From CAZLBC01 sp964557575 (GTDB lineage: Bacteria > Planctomycetota > Phycisphaerae > SM23-33), in contig CAZLBC010000059.1 of NCBI GenBank assembly GCA_964557575.1, positions 1 through 28,769 on the forward strand: 28,769 nucleotides of DNA, written 5' to 3'. Within the stretch, counting starts at the first letter, position 1. Each line of letters opens with the position of its first letter. The notes under the pieces were generated by a model. The model was not told the DNA's origin, did no database searches, and saw nothing but the letters and a program-made list of their open reading frames with translations. Of this stretch, positions 16,903 to 24,369 are shown one piece after another. The position numbers and the translations under genes are program-made.

Positions 16903-19362
16903 TCAATTCTTCCCGCCGCCGTCCTCGTCCGTGGCGTTTCGCCCGGTTCGGTCACGTTTCAGCCCGGGGACGTACAGTTGTTCGGCGGTCAGGTCGTACT
17001 TCCGAACGGCCTCCAGGCAGCGGCTCATGTCGATCGGGTCCGCCCGGAAGTTGTTCGTGCCGAACGTGAAGGTCGCCCCCATCTTTCGCGCCAGGCGGAT
17101 GAATCGCTCGCGGGGATAGCCGCTGCGGGCGTTGATTTCCAGCGCGGTGCCGTTCTTGATCGCCGCCCGGATGACCGTCCGCATGCGGTCCTTTGTCCAC
17201 AGATCGTCGTACCGGTCCCTGACCGGTCCCGGCAGCCACGTCGGGTTCGCCAGGACCGTCACCGGCTCCGCGAGCACCCGCAGGGTGTGCCGCACGTACC
17301 GCACCATCCATCGTTCGGGGTCGTCGATGATGTATTCCTTCGTCTTCCACAGCTTCACCGGCGGCCCGTCGTCGTCGGGCATCGGCATGATCATCGTGTC
17401 CCCCAGGACGTAGTCCAGCCGCCCGAGGAGCTGCGGGGAGTGTTTCGTCATCCAGTCGCGGTCGTTGACCTGAAGCCCCGCCGGCAGCGGTTTCCCCCGG
17501 ACCTCGTCGAGGAAGGCCCGGAGCTGGTCGTCGGTCTCGATCGGCCACCCCGTCCCGATGTTCTTGAGGACGCCGATGTTGATGCCGGTCACGGCCTGCC
17601 GCTGCATGGCCTTCGCCACGGTCATGCCGCCGCGGAGGTGGACGTGGCAGTCGACGAACGGGATGTACTTGCCGGCGAGGCGGTCCATCGCTTCCGCCGT
17701 CAGGCCGTATCCACTGTCCGGGGCGCGGGGCGCGGCAAAGGGATCGGCGCCGGCCGGCAGGGGGCGTATCCGCACCGACCGGAAGGTGACGGTTCCCCGC
17801 GGCCCCGGTCCCCGCAGGGCGACGGTGCCCCGGGAGAGCCGCCGGGAGCGACCGGGCCCCCGTGGCGGGTCCGCCGGTTCCACGTAGTCGACGGTCGGCA
17901 TGCCGTCGACCCATACCCTGATCCGCTTCCCGATCACGCTGACCCGCAGCTCGAACCATGTCCCGTCGGCCGCGCAGGATGTGCAGATGTTGCGGACGCC
18001 CGCGAGGCTCCCGGTGCGCAGCCAGCCGCCGGGTTTCGATCGTTGTCCGGTACCGTTATTGATCCGGACTTCGTAGCCCCCGGCCGGTGTGCCGGGGCGG
18101 GGGCGGGTGTGGAACCAGATCCCCGAGACGGCGCCGGGGGTCGTCCTGGCGGCGGCCGTCAGTTCGAAGTTCAGGAAGTCGCCGCCTTCGGCCGGGCCGT
18201 CGTAGTAGAGGTAACCCGATCCCCGGCCGATCAGGGAACCCTCCGCGACCCGCCAGTTATCATTCCCGTCCGGCGCCCGCCACCCGTCAAGCGCGTGGCC
18301 GTCGAAGAGCGGGACCCACCCCGTTTCCGCGCCGTACGCGGCGGCATCGCCGCCTGCCGGGCGGCGGATGATGTAGAACTCCAGGTCGCGGTAGGTGTCG
18401 ACGTCGGGGAACCCCTCGCAGGTCGGCGCCAGGGCGAACCGTTGTTCCCCGCCGGGGAAGCGGGACTGCCGGCGGAGGTTCTCGCGCAGGGATTCGTCGG
18501 CAGGGGGGTTCGGGCCGGGGATCTTCAGGGGCCGTTCGCCGCTGCCCTCCCGCCGCAGGCCCCAGCCGCCGGGGTAGGTCCCGGGGTCCTTCATCCGCGG
18601 CGGGGCGGACAGTGAGGCCTTGTTGTCGTTGGCCAGGGTGAAATTGCGGTTCGGCCCCGGTTTCTCTATCCCGACCATGAACGCGTACCGCCTGCCGGCA
18701 TCGAGTTTCAGCTCGTCGTCGCCGGTCAGGTCGAGCCTGAAGTAGACCAGCCGGCCGTCCCCGTCGCCGGCGAGGTCCGGCATCACCCCGCCCCCCGCGA
18801 CGCGCAGCGAGCGGTACGTCACGCCGGTGACGAAGTCGTCGCACCGGTGGTTTTTGCTGAACCCGTGCTTCGCCGCGGTTCCCGGGGGCGTGCCGTTGTC
18901 GTCGATGCGGGGTTCGCCCGCCACCGCGAACAACTGCACGAAGACCGGCGCCCCGGCGGCGCCCTCCAGGAATGCCAGGCGGCCGTTGCCGGTGCGCAGG
19001 ACGACGGCGTCGAGCGTGAAATCGTCTTCGGCGGTGAAGACCTGCCCGAGGTCGCGGCACCGGCGGAAGTAGCCCTTCGCCTTCCAGCAGAGCGGCGACT
19101 CGTTGCGGACGGAGGTGTTGCCCCCCATGTTCGCCGCGCACTGCCGGACGGCCACCCGTGCCGGGTCGATGCCGAGGTCCTTCCGGACCCGCCGCCACTT
19201 CCTCTCCGTCCCGCCCTGTTCGTCGCGCGGGCCGAGCTTCGTGTTGAGTTTCCCGAGCGGCATGACCTTCAGCCCGGCCCGGGCGACCGGGACGGACAGG
19301 GGCAGAAACGAGCAGAGTACGGCGGCCAGGACGATCGTCAACGCGTTCTTGTCTGCATTCAT
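16903..19362 (-). CDS. Exported DUF1080-type (3-keto-disaccharide hydrolase) and PHP-like fusion
   Basis: The 819-aa protein has a signal peptide (ALTIVLAAVLCSFLPLSVPVARAG, about residues 7-30) and an unrecognised N-terminal half to about residue 335, with beta-rich stretches such as DDFTLDAVVLRTGNG suggesting a carbohydrate-binding-like fold. A DUF1080 lectin-like domain follows (about 344-535): PLFDGHALDGWRAPDG, WRVAEGSLIG, GIWFHTRP, GYEVRINNGTG, RIRVWVDG. From about 565 a PHP/amidohydrolase-like domain starts with FVDCHVHLRGG and continues to ALEINARSGYPRERFIRLAR and FTFGTNNFRADP. DUF1080 enzymes cleave 3-keto-glycosides. The late domain keeps HxH, but the usual closing SDxH is replaced by GTNNF, so its activity is doubtful. 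It is divergent from the DUF4832 gene and convergent, 33 bp away, with the two-TM gene. Confidence 0.8.
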   Translation of the reverse strand: MNADKNALTIVLAAVLCSFLPLSVPVARAGLKVMPLGKLNTKLGPRDEQGGTERKWRRVRKDLGIDPARVAVRQCAANMGGNTSVRNESPLCWKAKGYFRRCRDLGQVFTAEDDFTLDAVVLRTGNGRLAFLEGAAGAPVFVQLFAVAGEPRIDDNGTPPGTAAKHGFSKNHRCDDFVTGVTYRSLRVAGGGVMPDLAGDGDGRLVYFRLDLTGDDELKLDAGRRYAFMVGIEKPGPNRNFTLANDNKASLSAPPRMKDPGTYPGGWGLRREGSGERPLKIPGPNPPADESLRENLRRQSRFPGGEQRFALAPTCEGFPDVDTYRDLEFYIIRRPAGGDAAAYGAETGWVPLFDGHALDGWRAPDGNDNWRVAEGSLIGRGSGYLYYDGPAEGGDFLNFELTAAARTTPGAVSGIWFHTRPRPGTPAGGYEVRINNGTGQRSKPGGWLRTGSLAGVRNICTSCAADGTWFELRVSVIGKRIRVWVDGMPTVDYVEPADPPRGPGRSRRLSRGTVALRGPGPRGTVTFRSVRIRPLPAGADPFAAPRAPDSGYGLTAEAMDRLAGKYIPFVDCHVHLRGGMTVAKAMQRQAVTGINIGVLKNIGTGWPIETDDQLRAFLDEVRGKPLPAGLQVNDRDWMTKHSPQLLGRLDYVLGDTMIMPMPDDDGPPVKLWKTKEYIIDDPERWMVRYVRHTLRVLAEPVTVLANPTWLPGPVRDRYDDLWTKDRMRTVIRAAIKNGTALEINARSGYPRERFIRLARKMGATFTFGTNNFRADPIDMSRCLEAVRKYDLTAEQLYVPGLKRDRTGRNATDEDGGGKN

Positions 19363-19414
19363 GGCATGTGGTCCTCGCGCGGAACATGGTTCACGACGTT
19401 GGACAGGGGGCGAT

Positions 19415-19420
19415 TATAAT
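19415..19420 (+). promoter_or_regulatory. Perfect -10 TATAAT box before the DUF4832 gene
   Basis: A consensus TATAAT stands out in otherwise GC-rich sequence 63 bp before the ATG at 19478. No good -35 lies at the standard distance; TTCACG at 19390-19395 has a 19-bp spacer. Only the -10 is therefore supported. Confidence 0.4.
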
Positions 19421-19477
19421 CCCTTTTCCCGGAGATCCACAGTGGAACAAAGATGTTTCAGCGGTTACAACGGAGGC

Positions 19478-20911
19478 ATGAAGATCATCCCCGTATTCCT
19501 GGTCGTGGCGGTATCCGCGGTCCTGCCGGCGGCGGAACGCGGCACCGTCAGGGTGTGCCCCGAAGATACCGGCGCAGCGCTGGTCAATCCCGACATGGGG
19601 TGGACGATGCACTTTTACTCAAATATCCCGAAAAACTACGGCTCGAAGCTTGAGCCGTCGGATACGCTCGACGATTTCCCCGGCCTCTCGACCATCTACC
19701 TGCGCGTGCCGTGGGCCTTCATCGAGCCGGAAGAGGGCCGGTTCAACTGGGCCCTCCTCGACACCCCCGCCCAGCGCTGGATCGAAAAGGGCAAGCGGGT
19801 CGCCTTCCGGATCACCTGTTCGGAGAACTGGGCCGCGTGCGCGACGCCCGACTGGGTGCGTGAGGCCGGGGCGAAGGTGGTTCGCTACACCTGGGCGAAG
19901 GGACCGGACCCGAAGGGCCGGCGATGGGACCCCGACTTCGGCGACCCGGTCTTCCTTGAGAAGCTCGAACATTTTCTCGCCGCGATGGCCGCGCGGTACG
20001 ACGGCAACCCGGACGTGGCCTTCATCGACGTCGGCAGCTACGGCATGTGGGGCGAGGGGCACACGCACGGATCGAGCCGCGTTCCCCCGGAGAAGGCCGG
20101 CCCGATCATTCGCACGCACATCGACCTGCACGCGAAGCATTTCCCCCGGACGCTGCTGTGTATCAGCGACGACATCGTCGGCCACGCACGGCCGGTCGCG
20201 CGTGACCCCCTGACCGATTACGCCCTCTCGAAGGGCGTGTCGCTGCGCGACGACAGCATCATGGTCCAGCCGCCGCCGCGCTCCTGGTTCCACGCGAAAC
20301 TGGCCGGGCAGTTCTGGCCCCGCCTGCCCGTGATCCTCGAACACCAGCACTACGGCCCGTCAAAACAGCGCGGCGCGTGGGACCCGGCCCTGCTTCAGAA
20401 GGCCGTCGAGGACTACCACGCCGCCTACCTGTCGATCCACTGGTGGCCGCGGGAACTGCTGAAGGAAAACCGGGCGGCGATCGACCGGATCAACCGCCGG
20501 CTGGGGTACCGGCTGCAGTTGCGCGAGATCGCGTGGCCGGCGGCGGTCGTCATCGGAAAGCGGTTTACGGTGACGTCGACATGGGCCAATGCCGGCGTCG
20601 CCCCGTGTTACCCGGGCGGATACATGGCGCTGACGCTGAAAGACGAAAAGGGGGGACTGGTCGCGGTGCTCGCGGATGACGCGCTCGACATGCGTACGCT
20701 GAAGGTCGGGCCGCCGGGGGAGGCGCCCGCGAAGGCCCACGCGAGTTCCTTCGCCGTCGGCCGCATCGCGCCGGCGACGAAACCGGGCACGTATGCTGTG
20801 TATGTCTCCGTCGGCCGCCGGGACGGCACCCCCGCGATCGCCCTGCCGCTGACAGGCGGGGACGGCCGCCGGCGCTACAAGCTCGGCGGGATAACGCTCC
20901 GCGCGCCGTGA
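19478..20911 (+). CDS. Exported GH42-like / DUF4832 TIM-barrel protein
   Basis: The 477-aa protein has a signal peptide (MKIIPVFLVVAVSAVLPAAE). It then has a glycosidase-like barrel: LVNPDMGWTMHFY, a strand-plus-acid motif typical of beta-galactosidase-like enzymes (VPWAFIEPEEGRFNWALLD, about residues 77-95), FRITCSENWA, FIDVGSYGMWGEGHTHG (about 183-199) and a C-terminal beta domain (about 350-470) ending in PLTGGDGRRRYKLGGI. The barrel plus C-terminal domain fits DUF4832 proteins of planctomycetes and Bacteroidetes; the substrate is unknown. The ATG at 19478 gives a clean signal peptide, though GGAGG sits only one base away. A GTG at 19443 with GGAG six bases upstream would add 12 residues and is the alternative. 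A remnant of another gene lies in frame just after the stop. Confidence 0.75.
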   Translation: MKIIPVFLVVAVSAVLPAAERGTVRVCPEDTGAALVNPDMGWTMHFYSNIPKNYGSKLEPSDTLDDFPGLSTIYLRVPWAFIEPEEGRFNWALLDTPAQRWIEKGKRVAFRITCSENWAACATPDWVREAGAKVVRYTWAKGPDPKGRRWDPDFGDPVFLEKLEHFLAAMAARYDGNPDVAFIDVGSYGMWGEGHTHGSSRVPPEKAGPIIRTHIDLHAKHFPRTLLCISDDIVGHARPVARDPLTDYALSKGVSLRDDSIMVQPPPRSWFHAKLAGQFWPRLPVILEHQHYGPSKQRGAWDPALLQKAVEDYHAAYLSIHWWPRELLKENRAAIDRINRRLGYRLQLREIAWPAAVVIGKRFTVTSTWANAGVAPCYPGGYMALTLKDEKGGLVAVLADDALDMRTLKVGPPGEAPAKAHASSFAVGRIAPATKPGTYAVYVSVGRRDGTPAIALPLTGGDGRRRYKLGGITLRAP

Positions 20912-21136
20912 CGTGACCGGCTCGGCCACCTCGGTCCCGATTTCAACTGGCTCGAGGGGTACGTCTTCTACGCCACACTCTACCGGCGCTCTCCCGAGTT
21001 GATCAAGGGCAGGGCCGGCGCGCTCGATCCCGGCCTTGACCGCGCGTTTCGCCGCATCGCCTGGCAGGCGGTGACGAATCACCCCCACTCCGGCGTCATC
21101 GATAAAGACGGCGACGGCATCGGGGACGCGCGGTAA
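20912..21136 (+). pseudogene. Orphan C-terminal fragment of an SGNH-hydrolase-like protein
   Basis: Directly after the TGA of the DUF4832 gene, the same frame stays open for 74 codons to TAA at 21134-21136. It reads as real protein: GHLGPDFNWLEGYVFYATLY, then RRSPELI, DRAFRRIAWQAVTNHPHSG, VIDKDGDGIGDAR. The pattern (aromatic-rich helix with VFYATLYRRSP, then IAWQAVTNHPHSG) resembles the end of SGNH/GDSL-type hydrolases with a His near LGPDF-like HLSPxG motifs. No start codon or N-terminal part is present. It is not homologous-looking to the gene upstream, so it is most likely the tail of a deleted gene. Read-through of the TGA is the less likely reading. Confidence 0.5.
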
Positions 21137-21237
21137 TCCGCCCGCGCGTCATGCGGGATGGAGCGGGCGCATGCGCCGCCTGCTCGAAGTACTCGATGCC
21201 CTCCAGCTCGTTGCGGGCCGGGACGCGGCAAGCCTTG
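21137..21237. other. Short spacer with two GC-rich inverted repeats after the remnant and after hipA
   Basis: No gene is seen. CGCCCGC (21139-21145) pairs with GCGGGCG (21163-21169), and a perfect 12-bp palindrome GGCGCATGCGCC lies at 21166-21177. Neither is followed by a T-run, so a terminator role is only possible. Together with the pseudogene fragment this fills the 326-bp gap between the DUF4832 and hipA genes. Confidence 0.4.
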
Positions 21238-22494
21238 TTACGTGCATGTTTCGGCGGTTTCAAGGTCTTCGTGCTCGAAGGCCGACGCCATGCGGTCGAT
21301 TTCTTGTCGTGACAGGCCGCAGGCGGCGGCTTCAGTTCGCCATTCCGCGACAGCGCCGCCGACCGTGCCGGCGATGTGCCGGGCCTCGGCGGGGGCCATG
21401 TCGAAGTACTCCGCGACGGAGAGCGCGTGTTCCAGCGAAGCCGCCTGGCTGTCAATGTCGATGGCGGTCGACAGGATTCTCGGCCGTATGTCGGCCGGTG
21501 TGGGGTTCAGATCGTAGGCAGGGGACAGCCCCCATCCCTCGGTGCCGGTATACAGAAAACCATGATTCCGCAAGTGATCGTCGACGTTCGAAATGAGAAT
21601 GGTGAAGACTATCCGCCGCCAGAGTTCGCGCAGGTCGGCCGCGGGCCGCGCGCCGTGACGGCGAATGGCATCGGCCAGCTCGAGGTAGCTGCGAACCTCG
21701 CCGTCGGCGGCGCCGATCATGCTCATCGCGGACAGGAACGGAATGCGGATGCCCCCGGTGCGGTCGAACCGCTGCAGTACCAGGACGGGCCTGTTCCCGA
21801 CGCGCTCGACCCGCCGCGCCGGAACAGAGACGCCGGCTTTTTCCGCGAGGTTCAGCGCGACGGCCTCCCAGGTGACGGTATCGATCTCGTCGTCCCGGTG
21901 CGGGAATTTCGCGATCGCAAGGCGGTTGTTCCGGTCGTGTACGGAGGCCTTCGGCCTCGACCCGCCCAGTGACGATCCGGGTGCCAGGAGAAGACGGAGT
22001 TCTTCCTCGCTGTCCGTATCGCTCGCGACATGGTCGGCCGCCGCGAGCAGTTGCGGCAAAGCAACCAGCGGTGGTATGCGGCCCCGGCCCGGTTGTGCCA
22101 GGAAAGGCCCTCCCGCCTCGCGGGAAAACCGCAGTGCACCCTGGCGGGCCTCGTCGTCGACTTCCAGCAGGTAATCGATCTCCCGCGGGGATCGCGGGGT
22201 TTCTCCGCCGGCGCCGGCGCGCCGTCGCGCGGCGCGCCGCATGAGCAGGCGCCCCCACCGGTCCGGCGCTGAATCGCCCAGCGCGCCGAACATGGTCCTG
22301 CCGTCCGGCGTGTGAAATGGGCCGGGGCCGAGCGTCAGGGCCGGATCAAGCGCAAAACGGCGCGGATCTTCGAGCCACGAGCGGTCGTACTCGAATGTCG
22401 CGCTCTGGCGGCCCCGCCGGAAATGCGTCCACAGGCGGCCGACCGGTATCGGTTCGCCCTCCAGGTCGACATGGACGAGAACCGGTTCACTCAT
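21238..22494 (-). CDS. hipA: HipA-family serine/threonine kinase toxin
   Basis: The protein of 418 aa is a HipA-type kinase, known in E. coli to phosphorylate glutamyl-tRNA synthetase and cause growth arrest. The N-subdomain has VHVDLEGEPIPVGRL and LTLGPGPFHTPDGRTMFGAL split across the usual HipA start, then the Gly-rich/phosphorylation loop and ATP region (APGSSLGGSRPKASVHD, about residues 164-180), the AIAKFP lysine, NVDDHLRNHGFLY (catalytic loop, about 314-326) and SPAYDLNP (Mg-binding Asp, about 334-341). All key residues are kept, so it should be active. The ATG at 22494 has a strong GGGAGG site five bases upstream and overlaps the hipB end by 8 bp; longer in-frame starts lie inside hipB. 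Target unknown. Confidence 0.92.
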   Translation of the reverse strand: MSEPVLVHVDLEGEPIPVGRLWTHFRRGRQSATFEYDRSWLEDPRRFALDPALTLGPGPFHTPDGRTMFGALGDSAPDRWGRLLMRRAARRRAGAGGETPRSPREIDYLLEVDDEARQGALRFSREAGGPFLAQPGRGRIPPLVALPQLLAAADHVASDTDSEEELRLLLAPGSSLGGSRPKASVHDRNNRLAIAKFPHRDDEIDTVTWEAVALNLAEKAGVSVPARRVERVGNRPVLVLQRFDRTGGIRIPFLSAMSMIGAADGEVRSYLELADAIRRHGARPAADLRELWRRIVFTILISNVDDHLRNHGFLYTGTEGWGLSPAYDLNPTPADIRPRILSTAIDIDSQAASLEHALSVAEYFDMAPAEARHIAGTVGGAVAEWRTEAAACGLSRQEIDRMASAFEHEDLETAETCT

Positions 22495-22831
22495 GCCGGC
22501 CTCCCGGGGACCGGCGTATGCGCTGCGGCAGGTGCTCTTCCTCCAGGACCATACCCAGTTCGTCGTGCCGAACGTCGGCAATATCGGCCAAACGCTCGAT
22601 CATGCCGAGTGCGAACAAGACGGTCGCGTAATTGCCGAGCGATACACCTGCGCGGCCGTTCTCGATCTTGAACAGCGTGGTCCTGCTGATCGACGCCCGC
22701 TCCGCCATGACCGCGGTGGGAATACGCCGGCGCCGCCGCGCATCGCGCATATCCGCTCCCAGTGTGCGCAGTGCGCGCTGCACCGGCAGTGGCAGGTCGT
22801 ACCGTTCGTGGTGTGATTTTTCATGGCCCAT
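22487..22831 (-). CDS. hipB: HipB-type antitoxin, Xre-family HTH regulator
   Basis: The 114-aa protein has an Xre helix-turn-helix (about residues 25-80): LGADMRDARRRRRIPTAVMA, ERASISRTTLFKIENGRAGV, SLGNYATVLFALGM. It then has a tail of about 30 residues, acidic (HDELGMVLEEEHL) and finally basic (RIRRSPGGRHE). It is the expected antitoxin of hipA: it should bind and inhibit HipA and repress its own promoter. The genes overlap by 8 bp, the usual order antitoxin-toxin. No Shine-Dalgarno is visible before the ATG at 22831. An inverted repeat only seven bases upstream suggests that operator and start region overlap. Confidence 0.92.
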   Translation of the reverse strand: MGHEKSHHERYDLPLPVQRALRTLGADMRDARRRRRIPTAVMAERASISRTTLFKIENGRAGVSLGNYATVLFALGMIERLADIADVRHDELGMVLEEEHLPQRIRRSPGGRHE

Positions 22832-22837
22832 GACTGA

Positions 22838-22860
22838 ATATACGACAATTTAAAGTATAT
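22838..22860. promoter_or_regulatory. Candidate HipB operator (inverted repeat)
   Basis: ATATAC (22838-22843) and GTATAT (22855-22860) form a perfect inverted repeat with an 11-bp spacer, seven bases upstream of the hipB ATG on the minus strand. Position and symmetry suit an Xre-dimer autoregulatory site. Confidence 0.45.
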
Positions 22861-22881
22861 GATAATGAATCTTAAGTTGTT

Positions 22882-22893
22882 TAGTGTACACTA
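22882..22893. promoter_or_regulatory. Perfect 12-bp palindrome, second operator candidate
   Basis: TAGTGTACACTA is fully self-complementary and lies about 50 bp upstream of the hipB start in AT-rich DNA. It differs in sequence from the ATATAC repeat, so it could serve another regulator. Confidence 0.45.
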
Positions 22894-22952
22894 TTATAAT
22901 TTTAAATCAAGAAAAATATGGAAAGAACCCGGGTCAAATAGATTCTCCAGCC

Positions 22953-22970
22953 CCCGTTTGATCGAACGGG
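22953..22970. repeat. Imperfect 18-bp palindrome CCCGTTTGATCGAACGGG
   Basis: Arms CCCGTT and AACGGG surround a GATC-containing centre; 16 of 18 positions are symmetrical. It lies where base composition changes from AT-rich to mixed. Role unknown. Confidence 0.4.
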
Positions 22971-23042
22971 CGCATATGGAACCGGTACATTGCGCATCGC
23001 ACCTTCACATCCCGGTATGTATCCGTTTCGTCATTTCAACCC

Positions 23043-23071
23043 TTGAACAGATCGATAAAAAGTCCTAAAAT
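23043..23071 (+). promoter_or_regulatory. Sigma70-like promoter before the broken glycosidase-like gene
   Basis: TTGAAC (23043-23048), a 17-bp spacer and TAAAAT (23066-23071, 5/6 match) lie about 49 bp before the ATG at 23120. The promoter looks intact although the gene behind it is broken. Confidence 0.5.
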
Positions 23072-23076
23072 AAAAT

Positions 23077-23093
23077 ATATACTGAAGATATAC
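23077..23093. repeat. Tandem ATATAC direct repeat
   Basis: ATATAC occurs at 23077-23082 and 23088-23093, a period of 11 bp or one helix turn. The same hexamer forms the inverted repeat in front of hipB (22838-22860). It lies just downstream of the plus-strand promoter. Confidence 0.35.
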
Positions 23094-23119
23094 TTTTCCA
23101 TATCATTTCGATCAGCACT

Positions 23120-24038
23120 ATGAACAGGATCGCTTTCCTCATTCTGATCAGCGCGCGGATCGCCGGTGCAGGGGGCGGCACCACGCTTCCTCCACCCGAG
23201 GATCGCGGTCTCTATGCGCTCTGGTACAACAACCGCAACCGCGAGGCGATCCTGTCGCTGCCGTTCATCACCGGCGGACAGATCATCCACCAGTGGCGCG
23301 ACCTCGAGCCGAAAACGGGATGACCGCTGGTGCTCCCCGCCGCAATGGATGTACTGGACGCAACTGTTCAATCTGCACTGCGGCGTCTCGTTTATCGGTG
23401 AATACTCCTCGGACCTGCGCGTCGCGATCGACGGCACCTACCGGTGCGGCACGCGCCCGAAATACGCCGACGGCCCCGACGGACACTACAAAGAGGAGTT
23501 CACGGCAGCCCTCGCGTTCGCGGCGCAGTATGCCGGCTACCATGCCAGCGGCGCCGTGTCGCCGGGGGCATGGATCGCCTTTCGGGAGAACCACACTGTC
23601 CTGGCCGAAAACGGGATTCCGGAAGCACGGCGGAAGTTGAAGCGATTCACCGGCGACTACACGTTCCTGATGAAACGACTGCCCGGCGACAGCAGTTCCG
23701 GCGATGGCATGACCACTGTCGGCCCGGACCGGCAGCGATACGGCGCGTGGGCACGAAAGCTTCCGGCGCACTCGGCGATCAAGCTTCAAATGGATCTCGC
23801 ATTTGCGCAAAGCCTGAAGGGCAACGCGCACAAGGTCCGCGTCGTCTACCTGGGAGATGGTGTCGATTTCAGTGTCCGGCACCAGAACAAGGCCTACCGG
23901 GTAAAAGCGCAAAACAATGCGATCTGGAATGAGGCCGTTCTGCCCGTCGCCGCAGCAGACAGCCCGGGCAGGGAAGCCATCTCCATTCGCGCCGGCTCCG
24001 GGGCCCTGACGATCCACATGCTGGAGGTCCGGCGATAG
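23120..24038 (+). pseudogene. Glycosidase-like exported protein broken by internal deletion and frameshift
   Basis: The first frame (23120-23323) encodes a signal-like start (MNRIAFLILISARIAGAGG) followed by LYALWYNNRNREAILSLPFI, TGGQIIHQWRDLEPKTG and then TGA. This is the beginning of a GH42-like barrel, where GRYDWS-type sequence should follow. From about 23320 a different frame carries a coherent C-terminal part to TAG at 24036-24038: WCSPPQWMYWTQLFNLHCGV, SFIGEYSSDLRVAIDG, EEFTAALAFAAQYAGYHASG, AWIAFREN, then a beta-rich end DSPGREAISIRAGSGALTIHMLEVRR. The middle of the barrel is absent and the two parts are out of frame, so one deletion probably did both. Sequence quality remains high on both sides, which suggests recent loss. 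A promoter at 23043-23071 is kept. Confidence 0.7.
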
Positions 24039-24369
24039 CCTGATGCTCTTTTCGGGCATCACGCCCGGTTATATTTGCTATCGGCATGTTCAGGAGATCA
24101 AATAACGGCACATACCTGTTTTCAGGAACAGCACGAACTGTGTCAAAACGATTGTTTCACGACACAGTCCTCCTGCCGCCTTTTTGCCATTTATACCTCC
24201 AGAACACCTGCATGGGAACACACATTCTTTTGTCATAAATTCAATTGAGTTTGTCGCGTAATCAAGGCTTATTCGGTTTATCATATATCGCTGTGTACAT
24301 GTATGAGTCTTCGACACCGGGCATGCTGAACACGCTCCAGGGTTCAGCATATACAGAAGGAGTACTTCG
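24039..24369 (+). other. Leader and intergenic region before the FGE-fold gene
   Basis: No gene is seen in these 331 bp, which are lower in GC than the flanks. There is a TGATGC/GCATCA hairpin (24041-24061) just after the pseudogene stop with no T-run, and a strong 9-bp hairpin (24325-24352) just before the ribosome site AGAAGGAG of the next gene (24355-24362). A convincing -35/-10 pair was not found, although TTTATCATATAT (about 24276-24287) could supply a -10. Confidence 0.45.
24325..24352 (+). promoter_or_regulatory. 5' leader hairpin before the FGE-fold gene
   Basis: ATGCTGAAC (24325-24333) pairs perfectly with GTTCAGCAT (24344-24352) around a 10-nt loop. It ends only a few bases before the ribosome site, so it could influence translation or mRNA stability. 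TGCTGAACA within its left arm also occurs in the terminal repeat of the palindromic element at 27014-27027. Confidence 0.45.

Larger units (their letters stand above)
22832..23119. other. AT-rich spacer upstream of hipBA
   Basis: This 288-bp stretch has no gene. Its left part (about 22838-22920) and right part (about 23049-23100) are very AT-rich compared with the flanking genes. It holds three inverted repeats, a direct repeat and a plus-strand promoter, all listed separately. The composition suggests incoming DNA together with hipBA. Confidence 0.55.

Noticed and set aside
16978..18615. Plus-strand open frame of 545 codons.
   Set aside because: Antisense shadow of the DUF1080/PHP gene, with the His/Arg/Pro-rich composition typical of such shadows.
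21096..21455. Minus-strand frame running past the hipA end with ARNELEGIEYFEQAA.
   Set aside because: Most of it lies inside hipA in another frame and the readable part is short. I saw no family match.
24041..24061. TGATGC/GCATCA hairpin behind the broken glycosidase-like gene as terminator.
   Set aside because: The stem is only six pairs and no T-run follows.
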